Both the position numbers and the translations under genes were made by a program. A DNA stretch of 64,000 nt, from NCBI GenBank assembly GCA_009823395.1, contig CM020508.1, forward strand, positions 4,858,515 to 4,922,514, read 5' to 3'. The notes below the pieces were generated by a model that was given only the letters and a program-made list of their open reading frames with translations, did no database searches and was not told the origin of the DNA. This stretch comes from Thamnaconus septentrionalis. Its lineage: Eukaryota > Chordata > Actinopteri > Tetraodontiformes > Monacanthidae. Position 1 is the first letter of the stretch, and each line of letters begins with the position of its first letter. Positions 41,116-55,339 of the stretch are shown here, piece by piece.

Positions 41116-43316
41116 GGCCTGACCTGCGGCGTCCTGGTCTCAGTCGAAATACGGTCAAGGACGCACGCTCGGCTGAACATGCAGCACAAATAAACAACTC
41201 CTGGCGTGAGAGAGAGCAAAAACCGAACAAATCACATGACGGCGCCGCCACAGAAACAATTCACTTCTCAGAGTCGCTTATGAGTCAATAACACGGCCGG
41301 TTTGGGGGGGGACAATACAGCGTTTGTGTTTGTGTGTTTTCGAGAGACAACCTGACACTAGACTGGCGAATGGCGAAATAATGACCTCTTTAATTAAGTG
41401 ATGCGTGTAGCTGTTGGATGTTATTTTGGGTGTGGTTGTGTCTGGCAGCAGCAGCAGTGTGTTACCCCATTTACCGTCAAAGCCTCTTTTGTTGTCGCAC
41501 AAACTGTGTTCCAGATCACACTTTGCTCTTTCTACACATCTGTGTGGCACCCTTGTTGTGCCCTATGTGCTGCTGAGTTGAAGCTTACCGCTGGACGGTG
41601 GTCTCGGTTATTACTTGAAGATGGAAAAAGTCTTCGATGACCTGAGCGACTGAAAACCTGCACGCTAGCACTGGAAGAGACAGTGTTTTTTCTGCCAGTG
41701 CATCATGTCAAAAGGAGCAAAACCAAGAAAAATGTCAACTACAATAGGCATTTAAAAAAAAAATACGGTACTAAAAAATAATATGGTAATGTTGTTCACA
41801 CCTTAAACAGGATTATTACCGTGGGGAACTACTTTAAAGCAACAGCTCAGCTAAAACAGACTTCACTTCATCTTCACTCCCATACATATGCACCTGACCT
41901 TATTCCCAAAACTTTTCAAAAGGCTTTCATATTCAGCTGGCAACAATAGAAATTCCATCCATCCATCCACCCATCCATCCTTTCACAATATCCCAGCTTT
42001 CACAGGGAGAAGTTGTGGTTACACCCTGGACGTAAACAAACAAAGACAGTTTTTGCAGCTGTCGATTCTAATGTCTGAAAGTGAGTCTGATGCCTCTGAT
42101 CCAGGAGAAGAGGAACCAGGAGAAGAACCCCAGGCAGACGCAGAGGAGAGCAGGAAACCGTCCATGAGGAAAAAGCTTAGCTGAAGGTTTGAAGTTTGTC
42201 TGTCTGCGTCTTGTCATCTCCTGTTTTACTCGTCTTTTCTTGTCATCATTGTCGGCCTTCCAGCGTTGTGTCTTCCAGAGTTTCTTGAAAATGTGAATTT
42301 CTTGGGTTTTGTTTTGTTTAGTTTTTTTCCTTTTTTTGCGATTTTGTTCTTCTGCCTTGCGAGTTTGGATTTTCCGGCTCTGATCATTGTGTTGATTAGA
42401 ACTCAAATTCCCTCTTTGTCAGTATATCTGCAGTCTGTGTCCCCTCTGTTACAGAGTGTGAGTCCCAGGAAGTCTAATTTGCAACATGTACGTATTGATT
42501 TGAAGAAAAAAAAAACACAGCTGCTGTGTGATTGGTCCTGTTACAAATGGAAAGACTCAGTGACACCTTGCCAGATCATCAGTCACGATGGAGATAGAGG
42601 CAAATTTGATTGCACCGTGTTTTACTCTGCAGGAGCGAGAGGCCAATCTGATTTTGATATATTCGGCTGCGCCAATGAGTGCGCGACAATTGGATTATCC
42701 ATCCCCACGGTTTTGTTTGATACGTAACATCAGCCCCGCTCGCTGAAACCCGACGCCGCGCCGCCATCCGTGCCGCCGTCTCCATCCCTCGCGCTCCGCA
42801 TGGAGATCAGGTCCAGGAGGAGCCGGCCGGGTCGGCTGTGAAACTGATCGGCCTCTCTGCCGAAGCGTTTTTAAGCTCCTCCCCCACCTCGCCGCCTGCT
42901 GCTTTCACGTCCAACACCTTCTCGTCAGTGCACACGCCAGGAGCGGGTTTCATATTTTAGATTAAAACGCAATCTGTGTAAAGGACGCCGCCATCGATTT
43001 ATCGCCTTGCATGGGGAAATTAGCAGAAATTAGATTACACATCCTGTTTTTTTTTCACTTCCCAAAACCACCAGACTTAAAAGCGACGTGGTACTAATGC
43101 CGGAGAAAAACTGACAAGCCATCGATCTCAGCTGCTAATTTATAGCCGTAATAAGGAAAACATGCCAACTCATGACTGTGAAGGCAGTTTGCTGTCTGAA
43201 TCATATGAGCCCGCTCCAGGCTGGGACAGTACTGCGCTCCAAATAGCTCTTTTAAGACCTCCCCATTCTCTGCACGAATCAAATTGTTCTTCTTTACATC
43301 CCCCACCCCACCACCA

Positions 43317-43358
<42 letters not shown>
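43317..43358. repeat. (CA)n microsatellite
   Basis: About 20 CA units after a CCACCACCAC start. Confidence 0.9.
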
Positions 43359-43362
<4 letters not shown>

Positions 43363-44000
43363 AGAAACCTCGCCAGTGAACGACGGAAGTTCTTCTCTGC
43401 AGCTCTCAGTCAGACAGTTCAACCAATTGAACCAAACTCCTACAGGTGACTTTGTTTCAATGTTGATTTCTTTCCTTTTCGTCTTTCTTCTTCTTGTCTT
43501 TTTTTTTTTAGGTTACATAAACATGAAGAGCATTACTGTCTTTCGTCAATCCCATGTTCATTTTGAGGGGAAAGGTCAACAGGCAGGGATGCAATCAGTT
43601 AGCATTTTTTGCCCCCACCCTCCCCACACCACAAACACCCACACACACACACACACACACACACAAATTGGGTAATAAGTTTGAGTTGACTGACTGTGTG
43701 TGTGACAGGAGGACTCACAGAGCCTGGAGGGGCTTCAGGGCAAATGAAATGAGGAGGGGGGAGCAGTTTTATTCCTAGGCAATGCAAAAAAAAAAAAAAA
43801 GGCCACTAAACAGGGCAGGATGTTTTTTAGCTATTTCCTGTGCAATGCGTCCCCGAGCAAGATTTCTCTGATTAAATGGCCCCTTCTAGCAATAAAGGCC
43901 GATAACGTGGCCATTTATTGTGCAATGTGTTGAAATGTTAATTTCTCAGGGGAATATTTGCGAGACGCCGCTGACTAAAAATAGAAACAGCTAATATATA

Positions 44001-45329
44001 ATCTTTATCGCCTGGACTTGTGCAATATTTTCCCATTTGTACCACAAACCACAACAGATCCATGTCGGCTGCACAAGCCGCAGCTCTTCCAGTCAAAGCC
44101 AAATTCTGTTTTTAAAGGACTCACAATGAGGCCAAGTTTATAATCTAATAATGACAATAAAAAAAAACTCTGTCGCCATTGTGTTTTTTAACTCCCAGGA
44201 AACAATCAAAACGTAATCCTTTTGTTTTTCCCTCTACTTTTCCAAAAGCTTGTATTTAAAACACAGTTTAGGAAAATGTCCCCATTGTGATGTCACAACG
44301 GGCACTGATATCTCTTTCCAGGTAGGTGACAATCGCCCCGGCCTTGGTTTCTGTCCCCTTTTAAACTTCGGGGTGGTCCGACAAAGTACCAGGATGCTAA
44401 AAAACCCAGCTTTTATTCAGGGAAGCTGTTTATTGGAAATCTACTGAGGATAATTAGTGCAGGGCTGCTTCGTGGGAGTCCAGGATGAAAATTAACATCT
44501 ACACCTGGCTGGAATTGGGTAAATTTAACTCTATATCTAAAATGTCCCTGTGCCACATTTTCTCAAGTGTACTTTAAACCACACTGGATCCTCTGAGAGG
44601 TCAGAAGGCCCCAAGAGAGGCTTTTGTCGTCATTCCCATCCTTTAAAACAGGCGTCCACGCAAAGAAGATGAGAGTTTCCGATCAGCAGCCTCGGTCTCG
44701 GCCTCTGCAGGTGGACTTCGAGGACATCAGACACCCGGCGATTCAGTTCCACCGTTTCCTGCTGGGCGCTGTGTGCTAAAACATTAATGCAGCTGCTGAG
44801 ACTCGTGTTACGGCCTCTCCTTCACTTGAGGCTGAATTTTTTTTTTTTCTTTTTCTTCAAACCCAAGGTGTGTGTCGCCAAAGCCAAAACCAAACTTTCT
44901 CAAGGGGAGAAAAGTCCATACTGTGCTGTTTGCTCTTCCGGTAGGAGCTGGAGGAGAAAAGTAAAAAAACAGAGGCGGCTCTTTGCCTCAGGCCGCCCTC
45001 AGCTGGAACTGGGACGCCATTGACCTCTGAACTGCGATCCTCGCACATCGCAACCAGTCCCACGGCAATCTGCTGCGCACCCGAAAGCCTCGCCGTGCAC
45101 TCCAAACACCCTGACAGCCAATCGGGCGCGAGAACAGAGAGCGGATTGTCTTCCAATTGTTTTTTTTTTCGGTGTATTTTTTGACAAATTTAACCTACAC
45201 CTTCCCGTCTTCTCCAGCTTCTCAGCGATTCGCTTTGTTTTTCTTTTGTTTTTTTTTTTTTTTTTTTTGGGGGCCACACAGCGACTCTTCTTCAGTCTGT
45301 TTTCGTAGCTGCTATTTATTGCGAGTATG

Positions 45330-45390
<61 letters not shown>

Positions 45391-48280
45391 TCTGGCTCTG
45401 TTGTGCTTGCCTTTCTCTTGGGGTTAAATGTGGGCAAATAAAAACCAATATAGTAGTCATGTGCTTTGCGACTTGTGGCCATGGCCCGGGGATGACACCC
45501 CTCTATTCATGTGACCAGTTACAATGAACTGTTTTGGTTCTCTGCAGGAGCCTCGGGCTCCTGCGAAGGAGACTTTGTATTCCTTTTTTTTTTTTTTTTT
45601 TTTTTCTAATTCCGCCCCAGTTACCAGCCAGACAGGAATAAAATAAAGTCTGTAAAATTACAAAGTGCACATATTTGCCTTTTGTCTCAGCAGCTGCACT
45701 TGTACTATTGAAAGCTCTAATGATTTTATGACTTGTAATTCATGCCACTGACTGCGAACCAAAACAGCTGTTTTATATCATTGCTTTCAGCTTTTCGTCT
45801 CACTTTATCCACCCCACCCACGCCACTCCCCCCCGCCCAATCTCCCCCGCGCCCCTGTTGAACGTTTACTGAGAAAAAATTCAACGTTTTTTCCGTCACT
45901 TGAGATGAAATAACGGAACGGCCCCACGCCGCTGGGGAGGAAGCGGAGGCCTGGTGCGCGTCAAGAAGAAGAGCAGCGCGCCCAGCCCATACGCTTTTTA
46001 TTTCAAATGCTCTCAGACTTTGTGGAAACACCACCACTGACATGCATATCGTCACCAAAACACATTTATCATCCTGCTCAGACTCTGGCTCCAGTGCGTG
46101 TCCCTCTTCAACTGAAATCACCCTGAGCACTGAACGCTAGAAAAGCTGAAAAACAACAACAACACCAAAAAATGTATTAAAAAAAAAAGGAGCGCATAAG
46201 GGATACAAGTAAATTGTTGAGTATGTTTCAATTTAGATAAAGATGTTGGAATAGCAACACCACCAGTGTCTGGAATTAATATTCTATTTTTTGAAAATAT
46301 ACTATTTTCAACCGAAACTTACCAACCCTGCCAAAGAATTTAACAAGTAACTTTTCATAATAAATGGAGCCAGTGGGCCTGTTAAATGCTTTGACAAGCA
46401 GGTAATTTATCGCCCCGCAGCAGCTTTTTTTTTTTGGCACCGATAAATCAACTTATTGTTTCTTGCCGATCGCCAGTAGGAGAGTGAGAGTGGTGACAGG
46501 CTGGGCTGTCGCCTCCTAATGGTTTAGACACAGTGGATAAACTGCATAGAATCACCAAGACATGTTGTGATTTTCATTTTCCACAAGGGGTGAGTGCCAG
46601 GAATCCAAAGGATGGCCTTGTGTAGCACTTGTGTGGCCTTGTGTGGCACTGCCGCTGCCTTAAAGGCACTTCCAGACAATTTTTTTTTTTTTTTTTTGTG
46701 GCGCCGTTTCTTCGTGTCTACTTGGCCTCCTGTGACCACCACAGATAGTTTTTAGAATTTGTAAATAGTACCGAGATGTCTATTTAAAAGTGAAGTGCTC
46801 CCCCATCCTCATAGATCCTCATCCCTATTTAACTTCAAACTGCCTTTTAAAATTCTTCCATCCATGGCTCATTAGATAAAGTCCCTCGGGTGCTTGAGGG
46901 CTCCATCATTTTTCCTAAAGTTATGTAATTTTGTCAACACATTACGATACTCGGCTGCATTCGAGGAATTAGTTTCGGTCATTGCTGCGCGTGTTCAGCG
47001 CTAGCTAGCCAAACCAAGCACATCGGCTAACGGAGATTTTTGACTTTAGCATTGTTGAACTCAGGAACCCTGCTACCTCTGTGTTGACTTGCACTGTAAG
47101 AAGTAGCTCTTTGTTCCAAATGTAAACAATGACGTTGCTTAAGGAAAAAATTACCTCAACCCTGCGGCATCAGAGAGACTGTATCTGTCAAGCCATGGAA
47201 AAAAAAATCAGTCGAACATGAATTTTAAAGTTAAATGGGTGTGTAAAGGAAAGCGGGGGAGCACTTCCTTTGTTTTGTTTTTTACTTTATTTATCGCTAA
47301 TATTTAAACATTAAAGCAAGCAATTTGGAAAAGGATGTTCACATTAGCCAAAGTAGACGTGACAAATAGCACACAAAAAAAATTGTTTGTATGTGAAAAC
47401 TCACTCTCACAATAACATCTCACTCGCACTGTTTTCTCACACTTGCGTCCCTGCACCATGATTAAAGTCACAGTTTACATTTTAGACGCAGAGCACATAT
47501 TTGCCTTTGCACAAAGGCCGGTGGGACGGGCCGCAAATAGAGAGGCAGACACCGATGTCGCTGTCAAATGTCACTTTCATTTTCATTTGTCACTTTCGGG
47601 TCACAAAGGTGTTTCTCCTCCATCTTAATCTGCGTGTCCACAGGTCCGCTGGTTCGTTTTCCTTCCCCAAACAGAGTCCGGTGGTGAGAAGTGAACTACC
47701 GCTTTGTAAAGTGAGCCAATGCAAAAGTGTTTGTTCTAGTTAATGGAAGAAAAAAAGAAAAACTTTTTAGTCTAGTTCTTCTTTTCTTTTTTTTCCCTCT
47801 CCCACTGTTTCAACCAGGAAGAAGATGTTTTGCTCGTTCCTAAAACTCGGCCAAATTTCCCCCATCCAGGCCGGGGACACTTTTCTTCACTCATGCTATT
47901 GCCGTATTAATATTATTATGATAATATCTGGGCTGTAACAGTGTGCGCGTATTGACTCTGACAATATTGATAGAGGGAGAGGAGGCCTGGAGCAGCGGCG
48001 CTGGCTCTTTTGAGACAGGAACAAAGGCAGCTGCAGCCGCAAGCCACCGCTCCGCCTCCTCGTACTTTTTAGCCATCAACAGACAGCCGCACATCGCGGT
48101 GGACAAAATTAAAAACCTTAGAGCCCACCCACCCACCCCTCTGGCCCTAACGACTCGGTGTGGACCTTCGCTAAGACCCTCCAGCTCCTGCGGGGATGTT
48201 TGAACAAGGAGTGAGACCAATCGCACGCCGGCTTTGCCGCCACTGTGGGGATTCATACAGGCCCTTCCACACTACCAATG
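44001..48280. other. pdgfra-kit intergenic region, middle part
   Basis: No gene supported. Poly-T runs at 45250-45268, 45580-45605 and 46680-46697 and a GT microsatellite produce low-complexity frames. Complex AT-rich blocks around 43790-44260 contain homeodomain-type cores and could be regulatory, but nothing more can be said from this sequence. Confidence 0.4.
45332..45388. repeat. (GT)n microsatellite
   Basis: About 28 uninterrupted GT units. Confidence 0.95.
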
Positions 48281-48292
48281 CCTTCTAGAATA

Positions 48293-48670
48293 CATTCATT
48301 CATTCATCTTCTATACCCGCTTATTCCAACTCAGGGTCACGGGGGTCTGCTGGAGCCTATCCCAGCTGTCTTAGGGCGAAGGCAGGGCGACACCCTGGAC
48401 AAGTCGCCAGTTCATCGCAGGGCCACATAGAGACAAACAATCATTCACACTCACATGCACACCTACGGACAATTTAGTATATTCAATTGACCTCACATGC
48501 ATGTTTTTGGAGTGTGGGAGGAAGCCGGAGAACCCGGAGAGAACCCACGCAGACACGGGGAGAACATGCAAACTCCACACAGAAAGGTCCCAGGCCCGGG
48601 CCCCGGAATCGAACCCACGACCTTCTTGCTGTGAGGCGGCAGCGCTAACCACTGCGCCACCGTGTCGCCC
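48293..48670 (-). mobile_element. tRNA-headed SINE with L2-like tail
   Basis: Read on the - strand, the element starts GGGCGACACGGTGGCGCAGT, a tRNA-type head with A-box-like GTGGCGCAGTGGTTAGCGC and B-box-like GGTTCGATTCC. It continues through a conserved body (GGAGTTTGCATGTTCTCCCC) and ends in (GAAT)n. It is flanked by perfect 12-bp duplications CCTTCTAGAATA at 48281-48292 and 48671-48682, so this is a full-length insertion by target-primed reverse transcription. The family assignment (V-SINE-like) is from memory of fish repeats. Confidence 0.85.
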
Positions 48671-48689
48671 CCTTCTAGAATATGATCAG

Positions 48690-51600
48690 CAAATATCTTA
48701 TCGGCCTGTTATGCCGTAAAACTGCAACAGGAAATATTTGGGGCTCCGGTCTTTTGGTTGCAGTTTCTTCATATTTGCAACATAATTGCGTGGTTGAGAC
48801 TGACTGTTCCAGTGGAGGACCACATCAACTCATGACGACAAGCTTTCCTTTGAAAGTGTTTCACAATCTGTGCTTTACATCAATTTTCAATCGACAACGG
48901 CAAGTCTTTAGCCCTCTGTTTACACCCTCCCGCTGAAACTGATTCATCGTCGTACCCTCCTCACGTTTGAAAGAGGACAAAAACCTCATGTGGGGGAACC
49001 AACACCCCACTGTGACATCCCAACAGCCCTTTGTGACATCACAACTTAATTGGTTCCTAAAAACTGTGTGGTTCAGCACGCGCCATCTGAAAAATGGAGT
49101 GACTTTTTTCCACTGGTTAGAAAACACTTGGCAGAGTCAGTTTTGCACGAGTTGCCTCCCAAAAGCCAACATGTTGTGTTTGCATAATGGCACTACGTAC
49201 ACAAACAAAGTAGTGAACAAATACAATATGATTCAGCTGACAGCCGACATAAATTTCTCTTTTTTTATCAGCCACAGAAAAAGTACTTTTCATCATGTGC
49301 GCATCGTAAATGTGTCCGAGCTGGAGTCGACAAACAGCCGTCCCTCTCTGGGAACCCGCACAGCAGGAATAAAGGCTGGATTACAGTGTCAGAGCTGCTA
49401 CTTCCTCCCAGGTTCAGAGCAGCCTGTTAGTGTCATGTTGATAGCTTTATGGGCCCTGACAAACAACGCTTTATGTTCGGAGAAGGCTGCAGCGAGTTCA
49501 TGTGACCGGCATAAAAATTGAAGGAAGTTTAATGTTGACAAGTCGCACCACAGAGAATCAGGCCACAAGTGATAAACTACCCCCCCCCCCACCCCCACCC
49601 CACCCCCACCTCGCTCCATCTGCTCTCTTTATTTAAAAGGAACTCTCAGGCGGTGCTGGCAGTCCTGGGAACCATGAGAAATAAAATGAGGAACAAACTC
49701 GCAAAATGAAAATAATGATTCACTTTTATTGTGTCTTCTGCACAACGTCTGTGCAAGGAAAAACCAAAAAAAAAAGAAACACGGCGCTCACATCATTCCT
49801 CCTGATTACTATTTTTCCACAGACAAGCAACACGGTTGTCAAATGAACATTAAAGAACCCCCCACAGAGATGAAAATGCAACATGATATTTTGTGCCTTG
49901 TCTAATTTGGCCTCTTGCAGTAGTGCAGGCATGAATCATTGTGAGTGTGTTTGTACAAAGGAACAAAACAAAAGAGGCATGTCGGTAAAACACTGGCTTT
50001 TATGTAATGTAATACAGAGAGAAACATTACTGATCTGTTTCAGCACGCACAGTGGATTCACAATATTGGTGCCAAAAACACACACGCAGACACACAAAAC
50101 ACATTGAAGGAGAAATAAATTCCGTGTGAATCCTGTCGAGAAGCGTCAACTCGTCCAGCAGCCGATTATATGGCGTATAATGGAACACTGGGCCTCAAAT
50201 ATGACAAATCTCACATAAATATCCCCCTCTGATCCTGATTTATGATGTGAGAAAATGTACAGAGGAAGGTTTTTTTTTCCTTTGAGGTTTGGCAAGTTTC
50301 TTAAGAATCCTTCAGAAAAGCATCTTGCGCCTGAGCACAAATGGAATTTATGTCAAATGTGTTCCAAAAGACTTGATTAGAGATATCAGCCACTCATTTC
50401 TTAACTCTGAGAAACTTGTATTTGTAGCGCTGACCCTTTCATGCTGTTTCGCAGCTGCCGTCTACAGTTAGTTAAAAAAGAAAAGAAAAAAAAAGGAAAC
50501 CGAGTCCTGCTTGGTGTTTTCTGTCCTCCCATGAACTTCCCTGCATATCAGCAGCTCTCATTTATTTTCGACAGCGTTGTGTGAACCAAACATGTTTCCC
50601 TCTCACGGCTCCGTATTTCGCTCCATGTCGGTGGGCTTTTGTCCTGAGAGCCAAAGAGGCCCTTTGTTAAGCAGGAAGTGTCGGTGCCACAACATGAGAC
50701 CTCGGCATTCCCAGCGGCTCCAAAGTGACCTCGGCCCAGCGTCCCGCCGCCCCCCCCTGTGGGCCACTGAAGAGAGTTTTTGGGAGTAAAGTGTGCAATT
50801 TATTACTATGCTGCTGCTAACGAGATTTGGCCGCTGGAACGACGCCTCTCTATTTAAATCGGGTCACCGGTGTAGTGAAAATATCTTCTTCATCCTTTTG
50901 CTCTTCTGTGCACCAGAGTGCACTGCACCGGCTGCCTGAGGTGGCCACGCCCACCGCCAGAGCTGGAACGAGTGCAACCGACAAGGTTCTGGAAAGTTCT
51001 GGAAAGCTTAAATCTCACAAACACACGCATAAAATGAGAAAGATTTGCAGCAATTCCCGAACAGAAAATGTTCGTTTGGCATCTCCGGTCCACTAACATT
51101 CCATCTGTTGGCTCCGTCCACAACTTTAGCACCAAAACTGCATTTTCATTTTTTAAGAGAAAACAGGGGACGTGCTGTGCTTTCTCCTGGAAGGAAATAA
51201 TAAATTTGTTTTTAAGAATTTGCAGCAATCCAGCATCAGAATAATAAGGAATAATAATTATTAATGATAATAAAAAGTTCAGCTTGTGTGTTCATTAAAA
51301 ACAGTTCTTGTTTCACCAAATCTACAAAGCAGAAACCAGTTCCAGCCTCTGCCCAGTTCAAAGGAAAGTAATTGATACCGTTGCTGCAAATGGCTTTTGC
51401 AAAAAAAAAAGAAGAAGAAGAAGAAGAGAAAAACCTCCACTTTAAAGTGAAGTGGACTCAAACACAAATTCCTGCAGCGTGAATGATAGCGTGAAGGAGA
51501 ACAAGAGGAGGTGCTCTTCTCCTCACTCTTCTCAGGCTGATGGCTGAAGGTTTTTCCCCTTTCATTAGTTTGATGTCATACAAGTTTAAAGCATAAGGCA

Positions 51601-54600
51601 ATTTTTATTGCAACAGACATTTCACACGTCTCATGATCCACTTCAATACAAACACGCAGCATTGTGTCCTGTGAGAGTCAGAACACGTCTGTTCACCGTG
51701 CTGCGACCGGAGGGGTTTGGTCATATGTGCGCCATACGCCGAGTGGAAACGCTCAGCGTTTTGAAACGTCAGAATTTTAGTGTTCCTGCAAAACATTTGC
51801 ATTCCTGTGCACAGAGATTGGCATTGAGGCGAGCAACAGAAGAACAGCTGTTCCAGGGGGACGTATTTCACTCAGTTCAAAGCCCCGACCGATGACCTCA
51901 GACACATGAATGAGTCCTGACCAGTCGGACTCGACGCGCAGACCCGTCCCTCCGTCGCCACGTGCTGTCCTAAGACGAATTCAGAGGGTTGGAACTGTCA
52001 TCGAGATTGAGAATGAATCTATCGCTGCTGACAGGAAAATCCGCAATTTGAGCCCTAGTGGGCGGGCGGGGAACAGCAATAAATAAGAAATAATGAAGAC
52101 AAGACGCGGGTGTCACGTTGTCGCGGGAGCCGTGGGAGTCGTTTTCAACATCGCAGGGAAAGAAAATGATGAAAAGAACAAGAGCGTAGTTTTACTTTTT
52201 GGACAGACAGCTTCAGGTAGCTAATTAAAAATTTAAACAACAACATTTATATACTTTAAGAAAATGGTGTATTTATCCCTCTGTTTACAACTATCCACAC
52301 ACAAAAAAACCCACTGAGTTCTCGTTCTCCTGCTAAATCTGATGCATTCTTTGACTTTCCACTAGTTTGGAAAGTCAAAAGTTGTCACTGGTCAGACTAG
52401 TAAAACTCCACTAGTCTGATTGGGCGGAGCCAACGTCTGGCTGGGGTTGTGGTCACTAACCTGCAAGAGGTTTTGGTAATTTGTTTGTACTCCTTGTGAC
52501 ACCACAAAGGGCTGTTTTCCAACACTCACTTTCTGAAAAGTGGTTCAAGCAAATGAAGCAAAGGGGTGGACCCAATTAAGTTTCTGATTCCTATTCTTTG
52601 GTAGTTGTTAGAAGACACTGGCAGAGTGACTTTTGCATGATAAAACACATGTCATTTGGCCAAAGTTTTGCACAAAAGTGCTTCACGAGTCTCGAGTGCA
52701 GGAGCAGGATCTTGCCTTGGACAGACCACAATAGCTAATCGGATTTCAGCTGTAGATTTATTGTGAGGCAAGTGATGGAAACCAAGCAAACAGGAAAAAA
52801 TAAACTAATACACAGTTTTGAGGCTAGTTGTTAGTTATAAGTGAAGGTCAGTGGGTCTTTCTCCCAGGAGCAGGAACCTTTTGATTTATGAGCACACATG
52901 GACACAAGGTACACAATCTGAAAAGTGGAGCAAGTTCGAGAAGTAAAGGATGGACTTTGTTTTTCTTTTAATTCTGTTGACAGGTTAGCTGGTTTCCCGT
53001 CTTTATTGGCTGCCATGAACTGTTGTTGAAGGAAGAGACGCTGCGTGTGTGTAATCTAATCGTCACCAGAAGTGTCTGAAAAGATTTCCTTGTTTGTTTC
53101 CGCACGGATGTTCATTTATTAGGAGGCCTGACGTTGGTTTGGGTTAGTCATCACTGCCGGCTGTCAGCCGGCCTGCAGGGAAGCGGCCCCAGGTTTTTGT
53201 GTGTGTGTGTTTGGAGGCTCTGAAAACATCCTGTAAATTATGCTATATTGCTGCTGTGGTTTTCTGCTCCTCTTTTTGACGTGGATTGAAAAATCAATGT
53301 GTGATAATTAGCGGGAGTTAAAGCTTCAACGGGAGTTAAAGCTTCGAGGAAGTTAAATTAGAGATTCAATTTCAGTGTGTGTGTGCGAGAGAGAGAGAGA
53401 GAGAGAGAGAGAGCGCCATTAGGGGCACGTGACAGCGGCGGCCTTGTGAGAAATGATTCTGGGGGATATTAAATAACCGCGGTAATCCACTGCAGCCTCT
53501 GTGATTCATACCTGCAGCGGTGCCACAATGTTCCACAACAAACGTGTTTGGAGTTTGGCCTCAGAACCAGAACTGCTGAGAGTAAAAAGTCCCTCATGAG
53601 AAATGTGTGTAAGCAGCTCGTGAGCTTTTATCAAACACTGATTCTCAGAGTCTGGACTTTTTTTTTTTTTTTGGTTTGGTTTGGTTTGGTTTGTTTTTGT
53701 GACTGTTTTATGTTGAACAACAAAAAAAAAAACTTTGCTTCCTCCCAACAAATCGTTCATGCTGCAAAAAGTACAAATATGACAGAGTTTGAATTTTTGC
53801 AGCAGAATGACCCCAAGATTTGATTTCAACCGCAGCACACATGACGTCTGATCTCCACAAACGCTTTAAACATGAACGTGTAGGTCACTTACTCCATCTG
53901 GCAACCACAGCTTTTAATTCTGGGGTTTTTTTGGCGGCTCACACTATACACTATAGTTTCTTGTTTGTTTTAACTCTCTCAGGGCTGCTTAGAACCCTTT
54001 AAACCCATTTGCCTCCATCATCTTGGTGCCACTGCATCTTGTTTAATTGCCTTCCAGCTTCAGTTGTTTTTTTTTTGTCCTGAAATGTTTGGGTTTTTTT
54101 CATAGAGAACAAAAGAGATCTATTTGTATCTAGTAAAACTGATCAAGTTGAAACTTAAATTGCTTGGAAAAATAAAAATAGATGCCAGGACTGTCAGTGA
54201 AGACAAACAGGCAATATCTAGCTTAATAAAATAATAAAACTGAATTGTCAGTTGTTTCTGGAACCTTTAAATGCCTTGAAATCAAATCAAGACATTTTAA
54301 TTAATAACACGTTTCAGAAAAACAGGAACAAAAGTTGGTCTTTTAAACTGTCATCCAGATTTTGGAAGGATATCAATCAGTTGCTTCACCGAAGAAGTGT
54401 GCTCTGTATTGCGATTGGCCACTTGCATATTGCAGTTAAGGTAATTTGTTTAAAGGCGCTGGCAGCATTTGCAGCCTGGGGCCGAAGATGGTCCCTAGTT
54501 TGCTGTTACTCACCGAACAAGGAGGGCAGGTGTCACATCAATCACACGTGGGGTTTGGCTCGCACCCGCACGCTCCACCCAGAGTCAACACGTCTGCACC

Positions 54601-55308
54601 TTTCAGTCATCTGCCTCCGGTGGGAGGGCCACTTCGGAAGGCAGACCACCGTCAGAAGAGTGAGATGCTTGACTTGCAGGAGGACGGGCGGTTAAAAGGT
54701 TTTGAGTCCTGGGAGAGCTGCGTTAATTTGGAGCAGACGGCTGGACTGCAGTCTGCCCTGCACGACCCTAGTGTGCAAACTGTCCTCTCGTCACGCTCAA
54801 ACTCCAAAAGCGTTTGTGGGATCTTTTCCTTGAAAGCCCCCGGGATAGATTTCTGGAGCCTGCAAACAAATAAAGAAAAAGAAAGCCGATGATGTCGCAG
54901 CGGCGAGGCTGAGTTACAACTCTAGCACTTCAAATATTTGACGGAGCGGGAGGGGCTGTCCCGTAAACCAGTTATAAAGTTGGGGCGTGGCCTTCCAGGG
55001 ACATAAAGGGGGCGCATGAGTTGGCTTGCATCAAGGACACTTGCCGAAGCATGATGGGAAATGTGAAAGCTGGTGTTAGTTTAAAGCTGCAGCGGAGCTA
55101 ACGTTGAGATAGCCCCCAAAAAATAATCCACTGTTTTTGTAATGAGCTACTTGTATGCAAATGCATCGATGACCTAAAGTGATTTGTGGCTTTTCATTGT
55201 AACGTGAGCTGTCCCTGTGTTTGCGCATGCAAATTTAAAGTAAGGACTGCAAAGGCAGTCTACCTGCAAAAATGCCTTTTTTCGATTTTGCACCACACGG
55301 CTCCCTTC

Positions 55309-55339
<31 letters not shown>

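Larger units (their letters stand above)
39256..44000. other. pdgfra-kit intergenic region, left part
   Basis: No gene supported. It contains microsatellites and, at 41957-42037, a (CCAT)n run followed by CAGCTTTCACAGGG and ACACCCTGGAC, which looks like a decayed tail of the SINE/L2-like repeat found intact at 48293. An acidic Ser/Glu-rich open frame at 42062-42184 is unsupported. Confidence 0.4.

Noticed and set aside
42062..42184. Acidic Ser/Glu-rich peptide frame
   Set aside because: Short, purine-rich, low-complexity, next to a repeat relic, with no splice or family evidence.
43317..43358. Regular CA/GT arrays as CRISPR-like or satellite structures
   Set aside because: They are ordinary dinucleotide microsatellites with no spacers, in a vertebrate genome.
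44668..44779. Short frame with coding-like composition
   Set aside because: Only 36 codons, no recognisable motif and no neighbouring exons.
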